Shown piece after piece: positions 31,735 through 42,900 of a DNA stretch of 64,000 bases (positions within the stretch are counted from its first letter, which is position 1; every line of letters begins with the position of its first letter). The stretch is from the NCBI GenBank assembly GCA_949358305.1, contig OX442314.1, positions 868,001-932,000 on the forward strand. The letters run 5' to 3'. The notes beneath the pieces are model-generated. The model saw nothing but the letters and a program-made list of their open reading frames with translations. It was not told the origin of the DNA and ran no database searches. Both the position numbers and the translations under genes were made by a program. Origin of the DNA: Strigamia acuminata. Taxonomy: Eukaryota > Arthropoda > Chilopoda > Geophilomorpha > Linotaeniidae.

Positions 31735-33021
31735 CAAAACTTGTTTAATTCCATGGATGTACATAGCACATATCTATTTTTCAAGGCTATTTTTATGTAT
31801 GGTTAAGGCGCTGTAAAGTTTAAACAAAAATAAAAAACTAACGATTAAAAACATACAATGTTTTATTTATACGGTAAGTCCTCTACGTATGAAGGAGTTC
31901 CGTTCCGAGAACTCTTTTTGCTAATCGAATTCTTCGTTTGTCCAGCAAACGTGTAAAGGCTGGAAAAAATGTTAATCTTAAATCCTAATTAAAGAAAACA
32001 TTTCTAATCTTATGTTTATGTTTTCATTAGAAATTAAAATTAATATACAGTAGGTATTGTACATCGTACATACAGTAATGCTTCAAATTGCAGCCGGGTC
32101 CGAATAAGCGCTGGGGGGGGGGGATAAAAAAATTAATCGATTTTTAAACAAAAATTCATGATTTTGTATAAAGAAATCCTTAAATGGATTTCTTTAATTT
32201 CGCTGATTTTCTTGATTTCTGGAGACCGGAAATGGTGATTTTTTTTTAAGGGCTGTTCACCAGTGCGAAATATCGCACCGCGATTTTTTTATTTCCAAAA
32301 TCGCACTGCGGTTTTTATAAAAAAACTGCAACACAATTAACTCCAAACCTCAAAAAAAAGCAGAAAGCTGCAGAAAACCACCAAATCTGCAAATTTCATT
32401 TTATTTTATTTAAAAAAAAAAAAAAAAAAAAAAAATTTTTCCCGAATTTTGGAGGTTTTGGGGTTTATTTCCTTGAATTTTGGAGTTCTTAGGGTTTATT
32501 TTCTTGAATTTTGGAATTTTTAGGGTTTATTTTTTTGAAATTTTGGAGTTTTTGTGGTTTTGCGAAATACTGTGTGAATTGCGGTTTTTTACGGAAACCG
32601 AACCGCACTTGCCAAAAGAAATAACCGCACAATCCTAATTTTTTCCTCATCAAATGGAAATCTGATTTCTGAAAACAAAATTTGCAATTGTACTCAGAAA
32701 ACTACAGCTGTTGTCGCGAGCTATATAACTACATAACTTTGGCAGCACATGTGCTGCCAAAGTATGACGTTCCTATCTCTGAAAGTTCCTAGCTCGAGTG
32801 AAATATTCGAGAGGGGACTCCTCTAATATTTAACCGCGACGAACACATCAAGAAATTTCACTTCTACCGCGCAGTCTTAATCAAATCCTCTATTTTTATT
32901 TATTTATTCATACATTTATTCATTTGTTCATTTATTTATTTGTTTCCTTCCTCCCTTCATCCCTTTTCTGATTGGCGCCGTCCAAATCGGGCAATTGGAG
33001 CGCCAGAATCGATCGAGCAAG
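31735..33021. other. ZFYVE21 to CNRIP1 interval
   Basis: Contains a likely ZFYVE21 polyadenylation signal AATAAA at 31,829-31,834, a G-run near 32,110, a poly-A run at about 32,412-32,434, and a block at 32,250-32,640 in which CCGCAC/GTGCGG-type words recur and may mark a decayed inverted-repeat element. A 28-bp palindrome lies at 32,736-32,763. No gene is supported. Confidence 0.55.
32736..32763. repeat. Perfect 28-bp palindrome
   Basis: The half site ACTTTGGCAGCACA is followed immediately by its exact inverse complement, with no spacer. It lies about 260 bp upstream of the CNRIP1 start codon, so it could be a regulatory site or just a cruciform-prone sequence. Confidence 0.85.
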
Positions 33022-33742
33022 ATGGAACATCAGCTCCACTTTAAACTCACTCTCCAACTGACTCGCGATGACCACGAGGGTCCCGCGTACTTCAAGGTGG
33101 ACGGAAGCCGATTCAAGACCCCCAGAACCATCAAACTGCACTCGGATTCGTCCTACACGTTCCGCATCACTTCCAGACCCCCACAAACACTCGAGTAAGG
33201 AAAAAGTAATAATTTTTAATGTCGGAAATAAGTTACAAATGTGACGCACATTGATTCGATAAATCTCTAATCCCGCCTCGATTGTGCTTGGATTTAACGC
33301 TGAGCCGCCATTAAAATTTATTGTTGTTATTGAGATGGGATGCGGTTGCCATGACGACTGCTTTTTACTCGCAGGAGTTTGAGCGTGCACGGCACGAGTC
33401 TGGCGCTAGCGGAGACGAGCAGGGATCACACGGAGTGCGTGCACAGCGCCGTTTGGTCAACGGCGGGGTTTTCGCCGACGCGAAAAGGCGAGCGCGAACA
33501 AGTGCCAATCATCATAAAGGTGCGGAAATAAACAGAAAAATAATCCGTGCAGTTATTAAGTAATTTATTTTATTTAGATCGGCGAAAAGGGAACTCTGAA
33601 GGCGTGTTTACAAACGAAAATGTACAGGGCCGAAGACGAGCAGCACTGTGCTTGGGGTAGCTCGCTGCACTCGATCGAGTGGGAGTGCAATGCCAACGAG
33701 CATCGCAATCACGTGGACGTTGCCAAGGAAACATTCCACTAA
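33022..33742 (+). CDS. CNRIP1: CB1 cannabinoid receptor-interacting protein 1 homologue
   Basis: Exons 33,022-33,194, 33,375-33,519 and 33,578-33,742 give 160 residues, close to the mammalian 164. The first exon ends in the conserved block with FKVDGSRF, RTIKLHSDSSYTF and a PPQTLE motif. Exon 2 carries FSPTRKGEREQVPI. Exon 3 has CAWGSSLHSIEWEC near the C terminus, as expected for the single beta-sandwich (RhoGDI-like) fold of the family. In vertebrates it binds the C-terminal tail of the CB1 receptor; in an invertebrate the partner is unknown. No in-frame ATG precedes 33,022. AATAAA at 33,761-33,766, and the EML start codon follows 173 bp after the stop. Confidence 0.93.
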
Positions 33743-33915
33743 AAACATTAAATAGAATTCAATAAAACAGATTAAATACAATTTAGTGCCTGCATTTCCT
33801 GTCAAATGTTATTTTTATTTTAATAAATTCAGTATCTAAATTCAGTATCTAGTTGTTTCTATGGTAACGGCGTCGGTCAACGGTGGCGCCATCTTTGTTT
33901 TGGTTGGGACTCGGG

Positions 33916-36900
33916 ATGGATCGCTCTGCGCCGGATCGCGCCCTCGTTTTGGACTGGATTTTCGGATACGCGAACGACCGATGTCGGAATAACGTGTTTT
34001 ACAACTGCGAGCGACAAATCGTGTATTTTGTCGGACGGGTTTGCGTCGTTTTCGATCCGCGGCTCAACACCCAGCGCTTTTTTCTCGGCCATTCGCGCGA
34101 AATTCGCAGGTAATTCCCATCCGATTTTTATTTTTTATTTTTTTCGGAGATTAAATTTATTTTTCAAAGTTTGTGCATTCATCCTCGTTTGGTTTCGGCC
34201 GCATCCGCTCAATCCGACACGATTTTCGTGTGGGACACGCGAACACAGGCTCCGATATCCGAATTATCGTGCGCGGAAACCGTCTGCGCAGTCGCGTTTA
34301 GCTGCTCGGGCGCGGTAGGTTGGGAAAGCGAATACGAACTTTTTCGTTGTAATTTTCGGTCGTTCTGTCGTAGCTGCTCGGTTCGGTTTGTTGCGACCGG
34401 GATTCGTCGTCGACGGTCGTCGTGTGGAACTGGTCGGAGGGACGGATCGTGTCGTCGTGCTCGGCGCATGCGTCGAGGGTTTGTTTGGAATAATTTGATC
34501 GATTTAATCGATCTAATTTGAATTTAATTCGTGTTAGGTTTTGGATTTGTCGTTCCATCCGGATTACGATAATCGGTTCGTGACGTGCGGGGTTAAACAC
34601 GTCAAGTTTTGGTCGGTGCACGGCAACGCGTTGGTTTGCAAACGAGGTCGTTTCGGACGCGTCGCTCCGATTCAGACTTTGACGTGTTTGTCGTTCCATT
34701 CGTTCGGAGCGAGCAGTCGGCTTTTGTACGCGGGGTCGATGAGTGGCGATATTTACGTGTGGAACGATGCGATGTTGCAAAACGTCGTCACTAACGTGCA
34801 TTTGGTAAATCAATCAATCAATCAATTAATGCACTTTTGAAACAATATCAGACATTTTAGAGATGTAACAATTAGAGAAATGCCATTTTTATTCGTAAAA
34901 ATGATCGAAATTGCAGTTTTTTAACAGAAATGTATTTAAAATGCACTTTTAGAACTTAAAATATTGTCTTCTACTCACTTTCAGTACATAAAAAGGTCGA
35001 AAATGCAATTTTTAAATCCTAAAAATGGTCGGAAATTAATTTTTGCACCTAGAATTTGTTAAAAAATACACTTTTTACACGTAGAAATTGTCTAAACTGC
35101 ATTTTTTTACGCGTCAAAAATGTTCAAAATGCATTTTTACGTGTAAAATGTGCTCAAAATGAATTTTTTACATATAAAATTTGTTCAAAATGCAGTTTTT
35201 TCATGTAAAATTTGTTAAAAATGCATTTTTTACGTGTAAAATTTGTTGAAAATGAATTTTTAACGTGTAAAATTTGTTTAACATACATTTTTTACGTGTA
35301 AAATTTGTTCAAAATGCATTTCTTACATGTAAAATTTCTTCGAAATGCATCTTTTACAATGCAAAACTTGTCCAAAATGATTTTTTACATGTAAAATTTG
35401 TTCAAAATGCATCTTTTACAACTCAAAATTTGTTCAAAATGACTTTTTACACGTAAAATTTGTTCAAAATAACTTTTTTCGTGTAAAATTTGTCAAAATG
35501 CATTTTTTACGTGTAAATTTTCTTCAAAATGCATCTTTTACAACGCAAAATTTGTCCAAAAGTTGTTTTCTATTCTATTCGATCCATTTGAAGGGCCCAG
35601 TAATTTGCATGAACAACTATTCGGACGGATTAGTATCCGGCGGAAAAGACGGCATCGTAGCCGTCTGGGGATCCGATCTAGAGCCGGTATTACGCGTGGA
35701 CCTGAAACGCGTCGACGGCGGCTACGACGGCCTTTGCGTGAGAAGCATCCGATGTTCGGACGGTCGTGTACTGGTCGGCACGCGACGAGGCGAAATCCTA
35801 GAACTAACGGCCAAAGGGCGAGTGGTCGACTGGATCGTGCGCGCCCACGGACCCGGTCCGATTTTCGGACTCGCGGTCCACCCTATCGGACCGATTTTCG
35901 CAACGACCAGCGACGATCGCACGATACGATTATGGAACTTCGTCGACAAGCGACTCCTAGCGGCCGCCGCGTCCGATTTTTCGGCTCGTGCGTGCGATTT
36001 CGCACCCGACGGACTCCAATTGGCTGTCGGATACGACAACGGCACCTTCGACGTGCTGTCTACCAACGATTTGAGTCGGATAGTGCGCAGAAACGACCGC
36101 AGCGACGCGATTTGCGTCGTCAAATTCGCTCCGAACGGACTGGTCGTGGCGGTCGGCGGATCCGACAGTTTTGTCGACATTTATCACGTGCACAAGGGCT
36201 ACCACCGAACGACACGATGCGAGGGTTGTTCGGGCTCCGTGCTGCATTTGGATTGGTCGGACGACAGTTTTTTCGTGCGGGCCAGCGATTCGGACGGAGG
36301 CACGCACGTGTACGACGCTTCGGATGCGAACGAGGTGAGCGACGATGCGATCGCTTGGTCGTCGTGGACGTGCGTCGCGGTCCGACACGTCGACGGCATT
36401 CGGAGCAAATATTCGGACTCGGAGGCCACGACGTCGGACGCTTTTGTTGACGACAAGGTTTTGGCTGTCGGCGAGTCGTCGGGTTGCGTGAAATTGTTCC
36501 GATTTCCGGTGTTTTGTCGAGGTATTTTTGTCGCTTTTTAGTCGCTTACGTCGTTTTTGAAATTTTTCATGTTGTCAGGTTCAAAGTTTCACCGCTATGC
36601 GGCGCATTCGCACCGAGTGACGAATGTGCGCTTTTCGCCATCCGATCCGAAATGTGTGATCTCGACGGGGGAACGAGACCAAGCTGTTTGTGTGTGGCGT
36701 TTGGTGTCGGATAAACACGATTTCGAACGAGATAGAATACCGGGTTAGTGGTGACGCGAGCGCCGTAGTTAAATCGAAAACGGGCGCCATATTGAGCAAA
36801 CTACAGCGCTCTAATATAAATAAAATTTATTTTTGTAGTTTTAACGGAACCGGCGAGCGACGAGAGTGATTCCGATGTCTCCGATTCGGTTCCCATTGAT

Positions 36901-39900
36901 TCGGACGTCGAGGCCGAATTGCGAATGATTAATTCGGAGAAAAACGTCGGAACTGATGATTGTCTTGATCAGGAGCGTCGTATAAAGAATAAAACACGTG
37001 CCCCGGATGTACGGCTGACCGTGCGATGCGTTTTCGGGTTCGGGAGAAGGAAAAGTGTTGTATTTTTTCTTGTTTTTAATTATTTTTTTGGTGTTTCAGT
37101 TATCGAGGATTTGATGGTCGGAGCAACGTGTTGTCGAATCGTAAGGGCGAAGTCGTTTACTCGGCATCGACTATGTGTGTTGTGTTGAACCGGGATACAT
37201 TACGGCAACGTTTTTACCGAGGACACACGAAGGACGTGCTTTGTTTGTGTCTTCATCCAATTGAAGATTTGGTCGCTTCGGCACAGGTCTTAAACCAACT
37301 ATTTATTTACATTTATGCATGTTTGCACCTACAAATGCATGTTTGAAAATTGGCACCTAAACAATGCAATTTTGCACCTAAACAATGCAACTTTGCACTT
37401 AAACAATGCAATTTTGCACCTGAAAAATGCAATTTTGCACCTAAACAATGCAATTTTGCACCTAAACAATGCAATTTTGCACCTAAACAATGCAATTTTG
37501 CACCTAAACGATGCAATTTTGCACCTAAACAATGCAATTTTGCACCTAAACAATGCAATTTTGCACCTAAACAATGCAATTTTGCACTTAAACAATGCAA
37601 TTTTGCACCTAAAAAATGCAATTTTGCACCTAAACAATGCAATTTTGCAATTTTGCACCTAAACAATGCAATTTTGCACCTAAACAATGCAATTTTGCAC
37701 CTAAGCAATGCAATTTTGCACCTAAACGATGCAATTTTGCACCTAAACGATGCAATTTTGCACCTAGACAATACAATTTTGCACCTAAACGATGCAATTT
37801 TGCACCTAAACAATGCAATTTTGCACCTAAACAATGCAATTTTGCACCTAAACAATGCAATTTTGCACCTAATCAATGCAATTTTGCACCTAAACGATGC
37901 AATTTTGCACCTAAACGATGCAATTTTGCACCTAGACAATACAATTTTGCACCTAAACGATGCAATTTTGCACCTAAACAATGCAATTTTGCACCTAAAC
38001 AATGCAATTTTGCAATTTTGCACCTAAACAATGCAATTTTGCACCTAAACAATGCAACTTTGCACCTAAACAATGCAACTTTGCACCTAAACAATGCAAT
38101 TTTGCAATTTTGCACCTTAACAATGCAATTTTGCAATTTTGCACCTAAACAATGAATATTTTGCATCTAAACAATGCAATTTTGCACCTAAGCAATGCAA
38201 TTTAGCACCTTAACTATGCAATTTTGCACCTAAACGATAAACGATGCAATTTTGCACCTAAACAATGCCATTTTGCACCTAAACAATGCTAATTTGGCTC
38301 CTAAAAAAGCATATTTGACTCCTAAAAATGCATTTTTGCTCCTAAAATTGTATTTTTGCTTCTAAAATTGCATTTTGGGCACCTAAAAATGCATTTTTGC
38401 TCCTAAATATACAATTTTTTGTATAAAAAAACTTATTTTTAATTTTGAATAATTAGATAGGATCTCGTTCTTCTATTCACGTGTGGTCCTACGAATCTCT
38501 CGCTCCCCTGTCGATCATGCGCGGACAAATAACAAGCAATGGCGCCTGCTGTTTGGACTTTTCGGGAGACGGCGTAAAACTGCTCAGTTTAGGCGTCGAT
38601 TCTTCATTAGTTGTTTGGGATTGGCGCCAGGGTGCAGCACTGTCAAGTGTCAGGTAACCAATCGGATTAAACCTCTCAAATTTGTTCCGAATAAAATTCT
38701 AATAAATTTCCCGATGAATCCAGCGGCGACTGGAAGAAAATATTCGCGGTCAAGTGGAATCCGTACGACGTCACCAAGTTCGTGACCGTCGGCGAAAAAA
38801 ATGTGAAATTCTGGCACCAAACCGGTCAAAACATAATTTAATTTTTTTTATTTAAAATTTATTTAACTTCGTGAATTTCGTACAAACAGATGTCGGATTC
38901 GTGTGTCGCCGCGGCAAATTTGATTCGTCACCCCGAGACACACTTTTGTGCATCGCATTTAGTCGTTCCGCCCAATCCTTCGTAACGGGCGGCTCGACCG
39001 GTCGCATCCACGTTTGGCAAAATGGCCGCTTGGTGCGCTCTATCCCCGGCCATTCGGGCCCGGTATTTTCAATTCACTCGGTCGATTCGGTAATTTAGTT
39101 TAATTTAACTGGAAATTCTAATAATTAAATAAAAATAAACAAGATTAAATATATTTCCTAGGGTTTTGTTAGTTGTGGCAAAGATGGCCGCCTGTGTCTG
39201 TGGGACGAGCATATTGAACGTTGTCTGCGCACTTACGTCATCGCCAACGAGAATCTCGCGCCCGGTTGGCCGGGCCCGTTGTCCCACGATCGGCCGCCGC
39301 TTCGCTCGTGTTTTCTCAGTCACTCCAAGATCGTAGTTGGCACGAAGTTTGGGGAAATCGTACAAGTAGATAAAGACGGTTTAATTCGCGTTTTAAACCA
39401 GGCAAGTTTGATTATTCATTTTGTTTAACTTGAAATGACTGTTTGTTTCAACTTCCGCCGTTGCTGGCGCCGTCTGTCGGCGACTTAAACTAAAATGGAT
39501 GCCAAATTTCCCGCTTCAACATAAAAGTGTATTACCGTACTGCCTCGATTTAACGCCGGTCGTATCTAAACGCCGGCTCCTGATTAAGCGCCGGGCAAAC
39601 TGAGGACGAAATGGCAATAAACGCCGGCCTTAAATGAACGCCGGGTTTGTTTAAACGCCGGGTTGAAACGTTTTTTAAACGTTTTGAGAGGTCTTTTGGT
39701 CGAAACATCGAAGAATAGCTAGCAATGAGTGGCTTTCCAATTTTTTTTTTCGGGTAGACGCCCGGCGCGAATAATCGCCGGGCTTTGAATGAACGCCGGG
39801 GGGGTCAACTAGAAAAAATGAATAAACGCCCCGGCGTTAAATCGAGGCAGTACGGTATTTTATATTTCTTTGTTGTTTATAAGAATTAGTACATTTTAGG

Positions 39901-42900
39901 GTCACTGCGCCGCTCTGGTGACGGGTTTGTGCACTCATCCTACAAGGGATCAAGTTTATACGGTCGGACATGACGGATTTCTCCGATCGTGGGATCTTTC
40001 GAGCGGTCATTCGTTGATGGTGCATCAACTACACGGATCCGCGACGTGTACGGCCATTTCGTCGGATGGTTTGTTTTTGGCTGTCGGATACGCAAATGGT
40101 ATATTTATTTTTTAAATAATTTAAATAGTTATTTAATTTTTAATTTTTAATTTCGGCACTAGGTGGCGTGGCTTTATTAAATTTGATCGGGCTGTCGTCG
40201 GTGTCTCCGGTTTATCAATTCCGTCATCGCAGTTGCTTCGTTTCGGTCGTAAACTTCGCACCGAGTATGATTTTGTTTGGTTTATCGAATTCTATTTAAA
40301 TTAGTTTTTGTTTGTACAGATGACAGGTTTTTATCGGTTGCCAGTCGCGGGTTCGTCGATATTTATCACGTGCCAAAAAATCGACGTGTCGGGGTTTGTG
40401 ATGCCAACTCGTGTTTTGTGCTTCGCACGGATTGGGATGTTACAAGTATTGAATTTGGCAAAAATGGAAGCGAAAATTGGAAGAGAATCTGGGATGTTCC
40501 GCAAGATTTTGCGAAATGTTACTAGAATTTGCAAAATTTTACGAGAATTTGCAAAATTTTACAAGAATTTGCAAAATTTTACAAGAATTTGCAAAATTTT
40601 ACAAGAATTTGCAAAATTTTACAAGAATTTGCAAAATTTTAGGAGAATTTGCAAAATTTTAGGAGAATTTGCAAAATTTTACGAGAATTTGCAAAATTTT
40701 ACGAGAATTTGCAAAATTTTACGAGAATTTGCAAAATTTTACGAGAATTTGCAAAATTTTACAAGCATTTGCACAATTTTACAAGAATTTGCCGAATGTT
40801 TCCAGATTTTGGCAAATTTTGTCAAAATTTGCCAAATTTTCTGCAAAGTTTACAAGAATTTGCAATTTTCTGCAAATAAGTTTACAAGAATTTGCAATTT
40901 TCTGGAAAGTTTACCAAGAATTTGCAATTTTCTGCAAATAAGTTTACAAGAATTTGCAATTTTCTGCAAAGTTTACAAGAATTTGCAATTTTCTGCAAAT
41001 ATAGTTTACAAGAATTTGCAATTTTCTGCAAATAAGTTTACAAGAATTTGCAATTTTCTGGAAAGTTTACCAAGAATTTGCAATTTTCTGCAAAATGTAC
41101 CAAGATTTTGCAATTTTCTGCAAAGTTTACCAAGATTTTGCAATACTTTGCCAAGTTTACCAAGATTTTGCAATACATTGCCAACTTTGACAAAATTTTG
41201 CATTACTTTGCCAAGTTTAACAAGATCTTGTAAAATTTAACAAGAATTTGTGCGATTTCATCCATCTTTGTAATACGGAACGAGACAGTGATATTAATAG
41301 GGATTTTACAACATCTTGCAAAATTTAATGGGATTTTGCAAGATTTATTGAAATATGGACTCGAGATGATGACGTATTTTTGTAGGCAAATTGATCCGAG
41401 CCGAATGTGACAACGGCTCAAACCTTTTCTTCGAAGCCCCGAGTGGTCGAAAACTATCACTCGATTCAATCCGCGTGCAATGGACATCCACTACGTGCCC
41501 ACACAGCGACGAAACGAGAGGAATCGACCACCCCGAGTCCGTAATCGCAGCAGATGTCGCCCCCTATGGAGACATTCTGGCAGTCGCCACCGACAAAGCC
41601 TCGCTCAAACTCTACCGATTTCCTCTGCACGGAAAACCCGCCAAATGTAAGAAATACCGAACTCAATCAACGAGAATCGCCAATGTCAAGTGGACTCACG
41701 ACGGACGATACTTAGTGACCGTCGGCAGCAACGACGGGACCGTCGTTGTGTGGCAGCGCGCATCGGCCGGCGAAGACCTACAGACGATCGAAGACAGCGA
41801 TTGTTCGTACGACACAGATCCCGACGACGAACAAGGTACAATATATCTGGAGCAAGATCTCGTTAAATCTACATAAATCTTTCAAAATCTCTTTAAATTC
41901 AGCAAAATCTGGATTAGATTTCGAAAAATCTTGATTCATAAATTTTCGCAAAAATTTGTACATTTTCGCAAAAATTTGTACATTTTCGCAAAAATTTGTA
42001 CATTTTCGCAAAAATTTGTACATTTTCGCAAAAATTTGTACATTTTCGCAAAAATTTGTACATTTTCGCAAAAATTTGTACATTTTCGCAAAAATTTGTA
42101 CATTTTCGCAAAAATTTGTACATTTTCGCAAAAATTTGTACATTTTCGCAAAAATTTGTACATTTTCGCAAAAATTTGTACATTTTCGCAAAAATTTGTA
42201 CATTTTCGCAAAAATTTGTAAACTCTCGCAAAATTTTGAGAACTGTCGCAAAAATTTGAAAACTGTTTTGAAAACTGTCGCAAAAATTTGAAAACTGTCG
42301 CAAAAATTTGAAAATTGTCGCAAAAATTTTAAAAATTAGCAAAAATTTGAAAAATTCGCAAAAATTTGAAAAATTTTGCAAAAGTGTCGATTTAATACAT
42401 TTAATTCAACTAGGTTACGACAGCGACGTAGAGAGGGAGAAAAACGCGACTGGCCATGAAAGCGGAATTCCACCACCAGACGAATTTGCCAACAAACTCC
42501 CATCACTCAATTTCGGAGCTCCGTCGTGCGACCCACCGACGCAGCGCCTGCGCCTTGAGCACGTGCACGGCTACCGCGGCCACGACTGCCGCAACAACGT
42601 CCGCTACGTGAACGACAACTCGGACATCGTCTACCACGTTGCACGGCTGGCAATCGTCGAGAATTTATCGTCCGGCGCCCAATCCTTTTACACGGCGCAC
42701 GGGCACGACATCACCTGCCTGGCGCTCGACCCGAGTCCGGCCGACAGGGGCGTCGTGGCGACCGGCGACTCGCACGCGTCCATCCACGTGTGGCACGCGC
42801 TCGACCTCAGCACGCTGTCCATCATCAACGGCGCTCCGACGTCGGACGCGCTCGTTTCTCTAAGTTTTTCGCCCAACGGTCAACTACTCGTGTCCGTTTC

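Noticed and set aside
32995-33021. Upstream extension of CNRIP1 (TTG start)
   Set aside because: No ATG in this extension; the family begins close to the ATG at 33,022.
35563-36450. Arg-rich frame of about 295 residues and antisense frames over EML exon 5
   Set aside because: Alternative frames of a GC-rich WD40 exon; the true frame joins neighbouring exons in phase and shows WD40 motifs.
37313-38166. Long overlapping open frames on both strands with ALFRCKI- or NNAILHL-type repeats
   Set aside because: They are by-products of a 21-bp tandem array (a multiple of three without stops) inside an EML intron with good splice sites on both sides.
41941-42220. Regular array that at first sight resembles a CRISPR
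   Set aside because: There are no unique spacers: the units are directly adjacent and identical, and the context is a eukaryotic intron.
41778-42381. Open frames across the 20-bp array in EML intron 16
   Set aside because: A 20-bp unit cycles through all three frames with no stop; the intron is fixed by the exons at 41,835 and 42,414.
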